Of a stretch of 64,000 nt of DNA, positions 1 through 8,411 are shown piece after piece. The translations under genes were made by a program, and so were the position numbers. This DNA is from Rhodobacterales bacterium HKCCE2091 (GTDB taxonomy: Bacteria; Pseudomonadota; Alphaproteobacteria; Rhodobacterales; Rhodobacteraceae). The stretch spans positions 1-64,000 of the forward strand of contig WVSL01000021.1 in NCBI GenBank assembly GCA_015689685.1. The letters run 5' to 3'. Position 1 is the stretch's first letter, and each line of letters opens with the position of its first letter. Under the pieces are notes generated by a model. It was given only the letters and a program-made list of their open reading frames with translations, made no database searches and was not told the DNA's origin.

Positions 1-354
1 CTCCGACTTGGTGCGGCCCCCGCCGCGCGGCCCGCGGGCGACCGGCGCAGCGGGCAGGGCTGTTCGGCCGGGACCGTGACGGCAACGGCCCGGGTGATCC
101 GCGACCCGCGGACGGAAAGCCTGGCCGCGGGCGAGATCCTCGTCGCGCGGCACACCGACCCGGGCTGGATCGCGGTCTTCGCCAACGCTTCGGGCATCGT
201 GGTCGAACGCGGGTCGCTGTTGTCGCATTCGGCCATCGTCGCGCGGGAACTGGGCATTCCCTGCGTCGTCGCGATCCCCGACGCGACGGCCTGGATCGAA
301 ACCGGCGAGACCATCGTGGTCGATGGCGGCACCGGGGAGGTCCGCAAGGCATGA
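1..354 (+). CDS. PEP-utilising enzyme mobile (phosphohistidine) domain, C-terminal end, 5'-truncated by window
   Basis: The frame is open from base 1, so this is the end of a longer protein that starts outside the window. The last ~95 residues form a PEP-utilising mobile (swivelling phosphohistidine) domain, as in phosphoenolpyruvate synthase, pyruvate phosphate dikinase and rifampin phosphotransferase. The motif GSLLSHSAIVARELGIPCVV carries the expected Ser-His pair; the His would carry the phosphoryl group. In related enzymes this domain shuttles phosphate between an ATP-grasp domain and an acceptor. The stop overlaps the next start by 4 bp, so it is translationally coupled to the four genes that follow. 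A GTG at 76 could be read as a start, but the domain would then be an orphan. The substrate cannot be told without the missing N-terminus. Confidence 0.8.
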   Translation, partial: LRLGAAPAARPAGDRRSGQGCSAGTVTATARVIRDPRTESLAAGEILVARHTDPGWIAVFANASGIVVERGSLLSHSAIVARELGIPCVVAIPDATAWIETGETIVVDGGTGEVRKA

Positions 355-1436
355 GCGGCATCGAGACCCGCGCGCGGTTCGACCGCATCCGCTACGCGCA
401 GCTTTGGGAGGACGGCGACGTCCTGAACGCGGCGATGGGCGATGTCGCGGGCGGTGTTCTGGTGTCGATCTGCTCGGCCGGGGACAACGCGATCGGGCTG
501 TTGCTGAAGGACCCGGCGGAGGTCTGGGCGGCGGACCTGTCGCCGGCGCAGCTTCATTGTCTCGCCCTGCGCGTCGCGGCCTACCCGGCGCTGGACCACG
601 GCGAGTTCCTGGAGCTGATGGGATCGCGCCCGAGCGACCGGCGTGGCGCGCTGCTCGACCGGGCGCTGGCCGACGCGCCCGAGGAGACGCGCGCGTTCTG
701 GCAGGCGCTGCGGCCCGAGGTCGAGGCGCACGGCGCGGGCGGGGCCGGCAAGTTCGAGCATTACTTCCGCCTGTTCGCCCGCCGCATCCTGCCCTTCGTC
801 CATTCGCGTCGCACGGTGCGGGACATCTTCGTGCCGCGCGCGCCCGACGACCGCCGCCGCTTCTTCGAGGAGCGGTTCGACACCTGGCGATGGCGGCTGC
901 TGGTACGGCTGTTCTTTTCCCGCTTCGCGATGGGGCGGCTCGGCCGGGACAAGGCGTTCTTCGACCAGGTCGACGGGTCCGTGTCCGACCACGTCCTGCG
1001 CCGGGTGCGCCACGCGGGCGTCGATACCGACCCGGCGGCGAACCCCTACCTGCACTGGATCATGACGGCCACCCACGGCGAGGCGCTGCCGCTGTCTTGG
1101 CGGGCGGAGCATTACGACACGATCCGCGCGCGTATCGGCCGCATCCGCCCGCATCTCGGGCCGGTGCAGACCGTGCCCGCGCGGGACGTGGCAGGGTTCA
1201 ACCTGTCGGACATCTTCGAGTACATGACCCCGGCGGAGGCCGAGGCGATCTATGCCGCGATCCTCGACATGGCGCGACCCGGCGCGCGGCTGGTCTACTG
1301 GAACATGATGGCGCCGCGCCGCGTGCCCCCCGCGCTCGCTCACCGGGTCGAGACGCTGGCCGGGGTGGAGGCGGCGGGCAAGGCCGTCGACAAGGCCTTT
1401 TTCTACAGCGATTTCGTGGTCGAGGCGGTGCGGTGA
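351..1436 (+). CDS. DUF3419 / BtaA-like S-adenosylmethionine-dependent 3-amino-3-carboxypropyl transferase
   Basis: This 361-residue protein begins IETRARFDRIRYAQLWEDGD and continues with an SAM-fold-like SICSAGDNAI segment (about residues 39-48) and AADLSPAQLHCLALR. These are the hallmarks of the DUF3419 family. Its characterised member BtaA moves the 3-amino-3-carboxypropyl group of SAM to diacylglycerol, the first step of betaine-lipid (DGTS) synthesis. It is somewhat shorter than rhodobacterial BtaA. No BtaB-type N-methyltransferase lies beside it, so a betaine lipid is not the obvious product. It overlaps the upstream phosphotransferase gene and the downstream kinase gene by 4 bp each. 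The family assignment is fairly firm; the acceptor lipid is unknown. Confidence 0.75.
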   Translation: MSGIETRARFDRIRYAQLWEDGDVLNAAMGDVAGGVLVSICSAGDNAIGLLLKDPAEVWAADLSPAQLHCLALRVAAYPALDHGEFLELMGSRPSDRRGALLDRALADAPEETRAFWQALRPEVEAHGAGGAGKFEHYFRLFARRILPFVHSRRTVRDIFVPRAPDDRRRFFEERFDTWRWRLLVRLFFSRFAMGRLGRDKAFFDQVDGSVSDHVLRRVRHAGVDTDPAANPYLHWIMTATHGEALPLSWRAEHYDTIRARIGRIRPHLGPVQTVPARDVAGFNLSDIFEYMTPAEAEAIYAAILDMARPGARLVYWNMMAPRRVPPALAHRVETLAGVEAAGKAVDKAFFYSDFVVEAVR

Positions 1437-2722
1437 TCGGCGCGCTCGCCGTCGCCGCGCTGGTCGCCTGCCTGCTCGCGGCGATGGCGCTCGTCCGCCG
1501 GGTCGCGGTGGCCCGCGGCTGGCAGGCGGAGACGCAGCGTAAGATCGTGCATGTCGGCGCGGGTGCGCTGTCGATGACGCTGCCGTGGCTGTTGTCGCAT
1601 CCGTGGCAGGTCTGGCTTCTGCTCGGGCTGACCGCGCTGGCGATGCTGGCGCTGCGGACCGGCGGCGGTCTCGGCGGGATCGGCGGCGCGCTGCACGGGG
1701 TGGAGCGCAAGTCCTGGGGCGATTTCCTGCTGGTCGCGGCGGTGGCGCTGACCTTCCTGCTGCATGACGGCCGCGCGATCCTCTACGTCCTGCCGCTCGC
1801 GATCCTCACGCTCGGCGACGCGGCGGCGGCGCTGGCCGGGGTGCGCTACGGCCGGGTCTTCTACCAGACCGAGGACGGGCGGAAGAGCGTCGAGGGCAGC
1901 GCGATGTTCTTCCTCGTCGCGCTGATCCTGTCGATGGTCTGCCTGTTGCTGCTGACCGACGTACCGCGGGTCAGCGTCATCGTCCTGGCCACCGCCGTCG
2001 CCGGGTTCGCGACACTGGTGGAGGCCGATAGCTGGCAGGGCTTCGACAACCTGTTCCTTCCCATGGGGGTCCTGATCTTTCTCTGGCCGCTGATCGACGC
2101 GGCGGCGGGGGATGCCGCGTTACGCGCGGGTCTGACGCTCGCGGTTTCGGGCGCGGTCTACGCGCTGGTCCGCGCGCTCGGCCTGACCCCGCGGATGGCG
2201 CGGATCCACGCGGTCGCGGCGTTCCTCCTGGTGTCCGCGACGACGCCGGTGAACGCGATCCTGCCGTTGGCGCTGCTGGTGACCCACGCGCTGCTGGCGT
2301 CGGGACCGGAGCGGGGGCCGCAGACGCTGAGCGTGATCGCCGCGCTGGCGGTGGTCAGCTTCGTCTTCCTCGCGGCGGGGGCGGTCCTGGGGCGGACGGC
2401 GATCAACCTGTTCGGGCTGGCGGCGGCGGCAATGGCGGCGGGCCGGATCGCGCTTGGCCCCGGCGACGCGGCGTGGCGGATCCTGCGGGCCGCGATCTGC
2501 GCGGCGGGGCTCTGGGGGTTCTGGCGGCTGGTGGTCGCGGCGAACGGGCCGGCGGCGGACTGGCACGGGCCGCTCGGGCCGGTGGCGGCGGTGCTGGTCG
2601 CGGCGGCGGCGGCGCTGTCGCTGGCGCGCCCCGGCTGGTTCCGGAGCGGCATCGGGCCGAAACTGGCGATCACCGGCGCGGTGCCCGCGCTGATCGTGCT
2701 GGCATGGGAGGCGACGCGATGA
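1433..2722 (+). CDS. Dolichol/phytol-kinase-type (SEC59/DGK1/VTE5-like) integral membrane protein
   Basis: This 429-residue, strongly hydrophobic protein has roughly ten to twelve membrane segments. The N-terminal half contains TQRKIVHVGAGALSM and LTLGDAAAALAGVRYGR, followed by KSVEGSAMFF. This His/Gly, Asp-Ala and Lys-Ser-x-Glu-Gly pattern is typical of CTP-dependent dolichol, phytol and diacylglycerol kinases. The C-terminal ~200 residues add more helices, making it about twice as long as a minimal phytol kinase, so it may be a fusion with a second membrane module. The start is a GTG overlapping the upstream TGA. Within the operon it probably phosphorylates a lipid alcohol in the inner membrane. 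The exact alcohol is inferred only at class level. Confidence 0.75.
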   Translation: MIGALAVAALVACLLAAMALVRRVAVARGWQAETQRKIVHVGAGALSMTLPWLLSHPWQVWLLLGLTALAMLALRTGGGLGGIGGALHGVERKSWGDFLLVAAVALTFLLHDGRAILYVLPLAILTLGDAAAALAGVRYGRVFYQTEDGRKSVEGSAMFFLVALILSMVCLLLLTDVPRVSVIVLATAVAGFATLVEADSWQGFDNLFLPMGVLIFLWPLIDAAAGDAALRAGLTLAVSGAVYALVRALGLTPRMARIHAVAAFLLVSATTPVNAILPLALLVTHALLASGPERGPQTLSVIAALAVVSFVFLAAGAVLGRTAINLFGLAAAAMAAGRIALGPGDAAWRILRAAICAAGLWGFWRLVVAANGPAADWHGPLGPVAAVLVAAAAALSLARPGWFRSGIGPKLAITGAVPALIVLAWEATR

Positions 2723-3558
2723 CACCCGAAACCCGCAAGGCCGAGGGGGCCAGCGCGAAGATCTGGCGGCAGGGGCCGGACTGGGACGGCGCGCCGGCCG
2801 CGGCCATCGGCGCGTTCCGCTGCGACAGCGCCGGGTCGGGGACGGCGCTGTTGTCGGCCATCGTCGCGGAGCTGGCGGCCGAGGGCGTGACCCGCATCCT
2901 CGGCCCGATGGACGGCGACACCTGGCATTCCTACCGCCTCGTGTCGGAAAGCGATGGCAGCCCGCCCTTCCTGATGGAGCCGACCTCCGCCCCCGATGCG
3001 CTCGCGGCCTGGGAGGGGGCGGGGTTCGCGCCGGTCAGCCGCTACTTCTCGGCCCGGGCGGCGGTCGCCTCGGGGATCGGGGCGGCGCCCCGCCCGGTGC
3101 CGGGGCTGGTCGTCCGCCCGTGGGACGGCACCGCGCCCCAGACGCAGTTCGCCCATGTCCACGCGCTGTCGGTGCGGGCCTTCGCGGGCAATGCCTTCTA
3201 CGTCCCGATCGGGCTCGACGACTTCCTCGCGATGTACATGCCCTTCGTGCCGATGCTGCGGAAGGAGCTGATATTCCTAGCGGAAATCGACGGAGAGCTG
3301 CAAGGCTTCCTGTTCGGCATCCCGAACTACGCCGAGGGGCCGGGGTCGAAGACGGTGATCCTGAAGACCTACGCGGGGCTTGTGCCCGGGATCGGCCATC
3401 ACCTCGTCCACGCCTTTGACCTCGCCGCCCGCGATCTCGGGTTCGAGACGGTGATCCACGCGCTGATCCACGACGACAACCGGTCCGCCGAGCGGAGCCG
3501 GCAGCACGGCGGCGAGATCTTCCGCCGCTACCTGCTGATGGGGCGGAGACCGGAATGA
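2719..3558 (+). CDS. GNAT-like acyltransferase of unknown substrate
   Basis: This 279-residue protein starts at an ATG that overlaps the stop of the kinase gene. The C-terminal half (LIFLAEIDGELQGFLFGIPN, then GIGHHLVHAFDLAARDLGF and HDDNRSAERSRQHGGEIFRRY) follows a GNAT acyl-CoA fold: a strand with a beta-bulge, an acyl-CoA-binding helix start and a C-terminal strand. The N-terminal ~100 residues resemble the first lobe of a double-GNAT protein (GPMDGDTWHSYRLV). Two-lobed GNATs of this type occur next to lipid and peptidyl acyl-transfer genes. In this operon it could pass an acyl group, activated by the neighbouring ligase, to an amino group placed by the DUF3419 enzyme. That role is inference. 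Confidence 0.65.
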   Translation: MTPETRKAEGASAKIWRQGPDWDGAPAAAIGAFRCDSAGSGTALLSAIVAELAAEGVTRILGPMDGDTWHSYRLVSESDGSPPFLMEPTSAPDALAAWEGAGFAPVSRYFSARAAVASGIGAAPRPVPGLVVRPWDGTAPQTQFAHVHALSVRAFAGNAFYVPIGLDDFLAMYMPFVPMLRKELIFLAEIDGELQGFLFGIPNYAEGPGSKTVILKTYAGLVPGIGHHLVHAFDLAARDLGFETVIHALIHDDNRSAERSRQHGGEIFRRYLLMGRRPE

Positions 3559-4961
3559 CGGACCTCGTTTCCGTCTTCGCGTCGAGGGCGGCGGCGGAAG
3601 GCGGGCGGATCGCGCTCGTCGACCGTCGGGGGGAGATCGGCTTCGACGCGCTGGAGGCACGGGCGGCGGGGTTCGCGGGCCGCGCGGCCGCGCGCGGGAT
3701 CGGCAGGGGCGACCGGGTGCTGGTCGCGATGCCGGTGGGGATTGACCTGTTCGTGGCGCTGGCGGCGTGCTGGCGGCTTGGCGCGGTGGCGGTGTTCCCG
3801 GAACCGGCGATGGGGCTGAAGGGGGTGCGCCACGCCATCGCCGCGACCCGCCCGAAGGCGTTCTTCGCCGCGGGCATCTACCGGGCGCTGAAACTCCTGC
3901 CTGCCCTCTGGCCGCTTCGCCTCTGCGTGCCGGGGGCGGAGACGGGCGGCCCGGAGCCGGTGCCGCTGTCGCCCGACGACCCGGCGCTGATCTCGTTCAC
4001 CAGCGGCTCCACCGGCAGGCCCAAGGCGATCTCGCGCAGCCACGGTTTCCTGATGGCGCAGCACGCGGCGGTGGCGCCGTTGCTGGAGGGCGAGGGGCCG
4101 GACCTCGTGGCCTTCCCGGTCTTCACGCTCGTCAACCTCGCGGCCGGGCGCAGGTCGGTGCTGCCCGACTGGCGGCTGTCGCGGCCCGACCGTGTCGGTC
4201 CCGAGGCGCTGGCGTCGTGGATCGGGCGGACGGGGTGCAGGCGGGCGCTGCTGCCGCCGGTGCTGGCCGGGACCCTCGCGCGGGCGGAACGGCCGGGTGC
4301 GCTGCGGACGGTGTTCACCGGCGGCGGGCCGGTGAAACCGGCGCTGGTCGCGGCGCTGCGGGACCGGGGGCTGCGGGTCGTCTCGGTCTACGGATCGACT
4401 GAGGCGGAGCCGATCGCGGAACTGGACTGGGCCGAGGCGACCGACGCGGACCTCGCCGCGATGGACGCGGGGGCGGGGCTGCTGGCCGGGCCGCCGGTTC
4501 CGGGGCTGGACCTGCGGCTGGTCGACGACGAGATCCAGGTCGCGGGCGCGCACGTGAACCCCGGCTATCTCGATCCCGCGCAGGATGCCGGGATCAAGGT
4601 CCGAGAGGGCGGGCGGGTCTGGCACCGGACCGGCGATGCCGGCCGGCTCGACGATGCCGGGCGGCTCTGGCTGCTCGGGCGGCGCTCGGCGGTGGTGGAG
4701 CGCGACGGCGCGCGGCTGTTCCCGTTCGCGGTCGAACTGGCGGCGGAGGGCTGGCCCGGCATCGCCCGCGCCGCGCTTACATTGGACGGCGACGGGCCGG
4801 TCCTGGCGGTCGAGGGCGCGGGGCCGCCCGACATCGATGCCCGCGCCGCGGGGATGGGGATCGGCCGGGTCGTCCGGCTCGACGCGATCCCGCTCGACCG
4901 GCGGCACCGGTCCAAGATCGACTACCCCGCGCTGGCGCGGCGTCTCAGTCGGCGAAGGTGA
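3555..4961 (+). CDS. AMP-forming acyl ligase, OleC-like (fatty-acid CoA ligase family)
   Basis: This 468-residue member of the ANL superfamily shows the adenylation core motifs in order. There is a P-loop ISFTSGSTGRPKAISRSH (about residues 146-163), YGSTEAEPIAE, and HRTGDAGRLDDAGRLWLLGR. The C-terminal PLDRRHRSKIDY supplies the catalytic lysine. The RHxSKI ending is typical of OleC-type and related fatty-acid ligases rather than acetyl-CoA synthetase. It is about 50-80 residues shorter than common acyl-CoA synthetases, mainly in the C-terminal lid. It is the last gene of the five-gene operon and overlaps the GNAT gene by 4 bp. It also overlaps the convergent histidine kinase gene by 17 bp. 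A likely role is ATP-dependent activation of a long-chain or hydroxy-acyl substrate. Confidence 0.8.
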   Translation: MTDLVSVFASRAAAEGGRIALVDRRGEIGFDALEARAAGFAGRAAARGIGRGDRVLVAMPVGIDLFVALAACWRLGAVAVFPEPAMGLKGVRHAIAATRPKAFFAAGIYRALKLLPALWPLRLCVPGAETGGPEPVPLSPDDPALISFTSGSTGRPKAISRSHGFLMAQHAAVAPLLEGEGPDLVAFPVFTLVNLAAGRRSVLPDWRLSRPDRVGPEALASWIGRTGCRRALLPPVLAGTLARAERPGALRTVFTGGGPVKPALVAALRDRGLRVVSVYGSTEAEPIAELDWAEATDADLAAMDAGAGLLAGPPVPGLDLRLVDDEIQVAGAHVNPGYLDPAQDAGIKVREGGRVWHRTGDAGRLDDAGRLWLLGRRSAVVERDGARLFPFAVELAAEGWPGIARAALTLDGDGPVLAVEGAGPPDIDARAAGMGIGRVVRLDAIPLDRRHRSKIDYPALARRLSRRR

Positions 4962-5901
4962 TCTCGAACGCCGCGCCGCCGTTCGCGTCGGGGGTATCGG
5001 CGACGGCGATCTCGGCCCGGTGCGCGGCCAGCACGCTCTGCACGATGGCAAGCCCCATGCCGGTGCCGCCGCCCTCGCGGCGGGTGGTGAAGAACGGCTG
5101 GAAGATGCGGTCGCGGTTGCCGGGCGGGATGCCGCTGCCGTTGTCCGCGACGACGAGACGGCCGGGGGCGGCCTCGACCCGCACCGACGTCGCCCCGTGC
5201 GAGGCGGCGTTCGACAGGAGCTGGTCGAGCACCAGCCCCAGTCCCTCGGCAGTCAGCGGCACCGGGGCATCGCCCGCGATGTCGACCGACAGGCCCGGGT
5301 ACTTGCGGTCGAGGTCGGGCAGCACCTCGGACGGGCGGGCCTCGCCGCGGTAATCGGCCTCGCGCGCGCGGGCCACGCGGCGGAGCGCGTCGAGCTGGCG
5401 GTTCATCTCGGCCGCCGCGCCCGCGACCTGGTCGACCAGCGCCCGGTCGGCGCCGTCGAGCGGGCGGTCCTGCAGCAATTCGGCCGCCGCGACCATCGCC
5501 GAGACCGGGCTTTTCAGTTCGTGGGTGACGTGATCGGAATAGCTGCGGATCGTGGCCTCGCGCAGTCGCAGGGCCTCGGCCATCTCGACCACCGACCCGG
5601 CGAGCGCGTGAAGTTCGCGGGTGCCGAAATGCTGCGGCAGCGGGCCGACATGGCCGCGCCGCATGTCCGACGCGTAGCGGGCCAGCGCCCGGATCGGGCC
5701 GATCAGGAAGCGGATCAGGAGCGCGCCGAGACCCGAGGTCAGACCGAGGATCACGAGCGCGATGAGTTGGCCCGCGTTGCGGAACCCGATCTCGGGGCCG
5801 AGCAGGCGCAGTGCGATCAGGCCGATGAGCGAGAAGACCAGCGTGAAGGCCAGCGCGCCCGAGAGCACCAGCGCCAGCGATGGCCGCCACTTGCGGGTCA
5901 T
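4945..5901 (-). CDS. Sensor histidine kinase with minimal sensor region
   Basis: This 318-residue kinase has two membrane helices (about 9-34 and 43-67) joined by only about eight residues. It therefore has practically no periplasmic sensor domain. A HAMP-like linker (about 68-120) leads to the H-box THELKSP with phospho-acceptor His127. A HATPase domain follows, with N-box LLSNAASHG, G1 VADNGSGI and G2 GGTGMGLAI. It probably senses a membrane or intramembrane signal, or depends on a partner protein. Its ATG overlaps the stop of the response-regulator gene upstream, giving a coupled two-component operon. Its 3' end overlaps the ligase gene that comes from the other side. Confidence 0.9.
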   Translation of the reverse strand: MTRKWRPSLALVLSGALAFTLVFSLIGLIALRLLGPEIGFRNAGQLIALVILGLTSGLGALLIRFLIGPIRALARYASDMRRGHVGPLPQHFGTRELHALAGSVVEMAEALRLREATIRSYSDHVTHELKSPVSAMVAAAELLQDRPLDGADRALVDQVAGAAAEMNRQLDALRRVARAREADYRGEARPSEVLPDLDRKYPGLSVDIAGDAPVPLTAEGLGLVLDQLLSNAASHGATSVRVEAAPGRLVVADNGSGIPPGNRDRIFQPFFTTRREGGGTGMGLAIVQSVLAAHRAEIAVADTPDANGGAAFEITFAD

Positions 5902-6590
5902 GCCGCGCAGGGCCCGAGCCGGATGCCGACGCCGTGCACGGTTTCGATGGCGTCGCCGCAGCCGGCATCGCTCAGCTTCTTGCGGAGGTTGCGCAGGTGG
6001 CTGTCGAGCGTGCGGTCGGCGATGTCCGAGCCGTCGCCCCAGAGCGCATCGACGAGCTGCACGCGGGTGTGCACCTGGTTCGGCGCGCGCATGATCTGCG
6101 ACATCAGCGCGAACTCGGTCGCGGTCAGCGACACCGGGCGGTCGCCCACGGCGCAGCGGTGGGAATTGTTGTCGAGGCTGAGCTTGGCGCGCCGCAGCAC
6201 CGCGCGTTCGCTGACGCCGCTGGTGCGCTTCAGGATCGCGCGGATGCGGGCGACGAGTTCGCGCGGCGAGAACGGCTTCGTCACGTAGTCGTCGGCACCG
6301 AGCTCAAGCCCGAGGATGCGGTCGACCTCGTCGTCGTGCGCGGTCAGGAACAGCACCGGCACATCCGACCGGGCGCGGATCCGGCGGCAGACCTCGAAGC
6401 CGTCGGCTTCGGGCAGGCCCACGTCGAGCACGACGAGATCGGGGCTTTCGCGCCCCTCGTGGGTCAGCGCGGCGCGCCCGTCCGCTGCGGTCAGCACGCC
6501 GTAGCCCGCACCCTCCAGCGCCACCCGCACGAGTTCCCTGAGCCGCGGGTCGTCATCGACCACGAGGATCTTTCCAGCCGTCTGCGTCAT
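5898..6590 (-). CDS. OmpR/PhoB-family response regulator
   Basis: From the chosen start (MTQTAGKILVVDDD) the protein has 230 residues. The receiver domain shows the acidic pair DD12-13, phospho-acceptor Asp56 in VVLDVGLP and Lys105 in TKPFSP. The C-terminal winged helix contains VSLTATEFALMSQI and DRTLDSHLRNLRKKL, the PhoB-type recognition region. An in-frame ATG 45 bp upstream would add 15 residues that match nothing in the family, so the internal ATG is preferred. It is paired with the histidine kinase encoded immediately downstream (4-bp overlap). Targets are unknown; the nearest candidates are the YqiJ/flotillin genes just upstream on the same strand. Confidence 0.9.
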   Translation of the reverse strand: MTQTAGKILVVDDDPRLRELVRVALEGAGYGVLTAADGRAALTHEGRESPDLVVLDVGLPEADGFEVCRRIRARSDVPVLFLTAHDDEVDRILGLELGADDYVTKPFSPRELVARIRAILKRTSGVSERAVLRRAKLSLDNNSHRCAVGDRPVSLTATEFALMSQIMRAPNQVHTRVQLVDALWGDGSDIADRTLDSHLRNLRKKLSDAGCGDAIETVHGVGIRLGPCAA

Positions 6591-6683
6591 CGTCCCATCC
6601 GTTCCGTCATGGCTCCGAAACCCAATGCGCTGCACCGATCATATGACGGGTGCAGCGCCTGTGCAGGATTTTCGCAGGCCGTG

Positions 6684-8384
6684 TCAGGCCTTGGGGTCCT
6701 CTGCCACCTGGCCGGCATCCGCGCCGTTGGCCTTCGGCGGGGCGGAGGCCGCGCCGTTCAGCGCGTCGTCGGCGGCGAGAACGCCGGCCAGCCCGTCCTC
6801 GAGGCTGATGCCGACTTCCTCGCCGAGCTTCTTCAGCGCCGGCAGCTGGAACGCCATCGAGCCGATGGCATCGACCGCCTGGGTCACGGGCGAGGTGCCC
6901 GCGCCTGCCGCGGCGCCGCCGCCGGCACCGAGACCGCCGCCGAGACCGGTGACGTGGTGGATCTTGATCGAGTCGATCTTCTCGGCAGGCTTGACCATCT
7001 GCGCGACGATCTCGGGCAGGGCCTGGAGCCGGGCAAGCTGGACCTTCATCGCCACGATCTCGGCCGACAGGGCGTTGTCGGCATCGACGAGCGCGCGGGC
7101 GCCCTCGGCCTCGGCCAGCTTGTCGAGCTTCTTGGCCTCGGCGCGGATCTTGACCGCGTCGGCATCGGCCTGGGCTTCCTCGCGGACCGCCTGCGCCCGG
7201 TCGGCCGCGGCCTCGCGTTCGGCCTGGGCCGACAGCTTGACCTGCGTGGCGGCGCGCTCGGCCTCCCGCTGCGCCTCGATGATGGCGATGGCCTTGGCGC
7301 GGTCGGCCTCGGCCAGTTCCCGCGCCGTGGCGATGGCCTCGGATGCCTTCACGGCCTCGGCGCGGGCGGCGTCGGCGGAGGCACGCGCGCGGCTTTCCTC
7401 CTCGGACTTCACCGCGATCACGATCTGACGTTCCTGGTCCGCGACCTCGATCTGCCGTTCCTTGGCGATCTCGGCGGCGCGGATGGCCTCCTCGCGCTGG
7501 ATCTCGGCCTCTCGCACCGCGCGTTCCTTGGCGATGCGGGCGGATTCCGATTCCTGTTCCGACCGGGCGCGCTGGCGGGCGACCTCGGCCTCCTGCGCGG
7601 CGCGCAGCGTCGCGATCTCCTGGGCCTGCGCGATCTTGGCCTGTTCCTCCTCGCGGTCGATTTCCAGCTTGCGCTTGGCGGCCTGCATCGCGGCCTGGCG
7701 CACGGCGGTATCGGCCTCGGCGTCGATCAGGGCGCGCTTCTTCTTGGAATCCGCGATCACCTCGGCCAGTTGCCGCATCCCGACCGCGTTGAACGCGTTG
7801 TTCTCGTCGAGGCTTTCGAACGGGGTCTGGTCGAGCGCGGTCAGCGAGACGGATTCAAGCTCCAGCCCGTTCTTCAGCAGGTCCTCCGAAACCGTGTTCT
7901 GCACCTCCTGCACGAACTCGGCGCGGTTCTCGTGGAGATCGTCCATCGTCATCTTGGCGGCCACGGCGCGCAGGCCGTCGATCAGCTTGCCCTCGATCAG
8001 CTCGCGGAGCTGGTCGACGTAGAAGGTGCGGTCGCCGAGCGTCTGGGCGGCCCGCGCGATGCCGTCCTCGGTCGCGTTGACCGAGACGTAGAACTCCACC
8101 CCCACGTCGACGCGCATCCGGTCACGGGTGATCAGGCTGCCTTCGCCCTGGCGCTGCACCTCCAGCCGCAGGGTCTTCATGTTGACGGGGGAAATTTCGT
8201 GGAGAAGCGGGATCACGATGGTGCCGCCGTCCATGATGACCTGCCGCCCGCCGGCGCCGGTCTTCACCAGCGAAACCTCGCGCGTGGCGCGGCGGTAGAG
8301 GCGGGCCATCACGAGGCCCACGAACAGGAGGAAGGCGATGACGGCGATCACGGGGATCGCGACGGAAACGAGCGTGTCGGTCAC
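6684..8384 (-). CDS. Flotillin-family membrane scaffold protein (YqiK-like)
   Basis: This 566-residue protein has an N-terminal membrane helix (about residues 7-28). A SPFH/band-7 domain follows (about 30-200, including GTIVIPLLHEISPVNMKTL and VEFYVSVNATEDGIARAA). A very long Ala/Glu/Arg-rich coiled coil spans about 210-460, and a Gly/Ala-rich C-terminal tail closes it. Flotillins assemble into cages or microdomains at the inner membrane, and YqiK belongs to this class. The start is GTG with a clear AAGGAG ribosome site 7 nt upstream. It lies 27 bp after the yqiJ-like gene, the same order as yqiJ-yqiK in enterobacteria. Confidence 0.9.
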   Translation of the reverse strand: MTDTLVSVAIPVIAVIAFLLFVGLVMARLYRRATREVSLVKTGAGGRQVIMDGGTIVIPLLHEISPVNMKTLRLEVQRQGEGSLITRDRMRVDVGVEFYVSVNATEDGIARAAQTLGDRTFYVDQLRELIEGKLIDGLRAVAAKMTMDDLHENRAEFVQEVQNTVSEDLLKNGLELESVSLTALDQTPFESLDENNAFNAVGMRQLAEVIADSKKKRALIDAEADTAVRQAAMQAAKRKLEIDREEEQAKIAQAQEIATLRAAQEAEVARQRARSEQESESARIAKERAVREAEIQREEAIRAAEIAKERQIEVADQERQIVIAVKSEEESRARASADAARAEAVKASEAIATARELAEADRAKAIAIIEAQREAERAATQVKLSAQAEREAAADRAQAVREEAQADADAVKIRAEAKKLDKLAEAEGARALVDADNALSAEIVAMKVQLARLQALPEIVAQMVKPAEKIDSIKIHHVTGLGGGLGAGGGAAAGAGTSPVTQAVDAIGSMAFQLPALKKLGEEVGISLEDGLAGVLAADDALNGAASAPPKANGADAGQVAEDPKA

Positions 8385-8411
8385 GGGGAATCTCCTTGTG
8401 TGAAAGGCGTT

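Noticed and set aside
323-1432. N-terminal extension of the dolichol-kinase-like protein by ~370 residues
   Set aside because: The extension is an alternative-frame reading of the DUF3419 gene, and the membrane protein has a proper GTG start at 1433.
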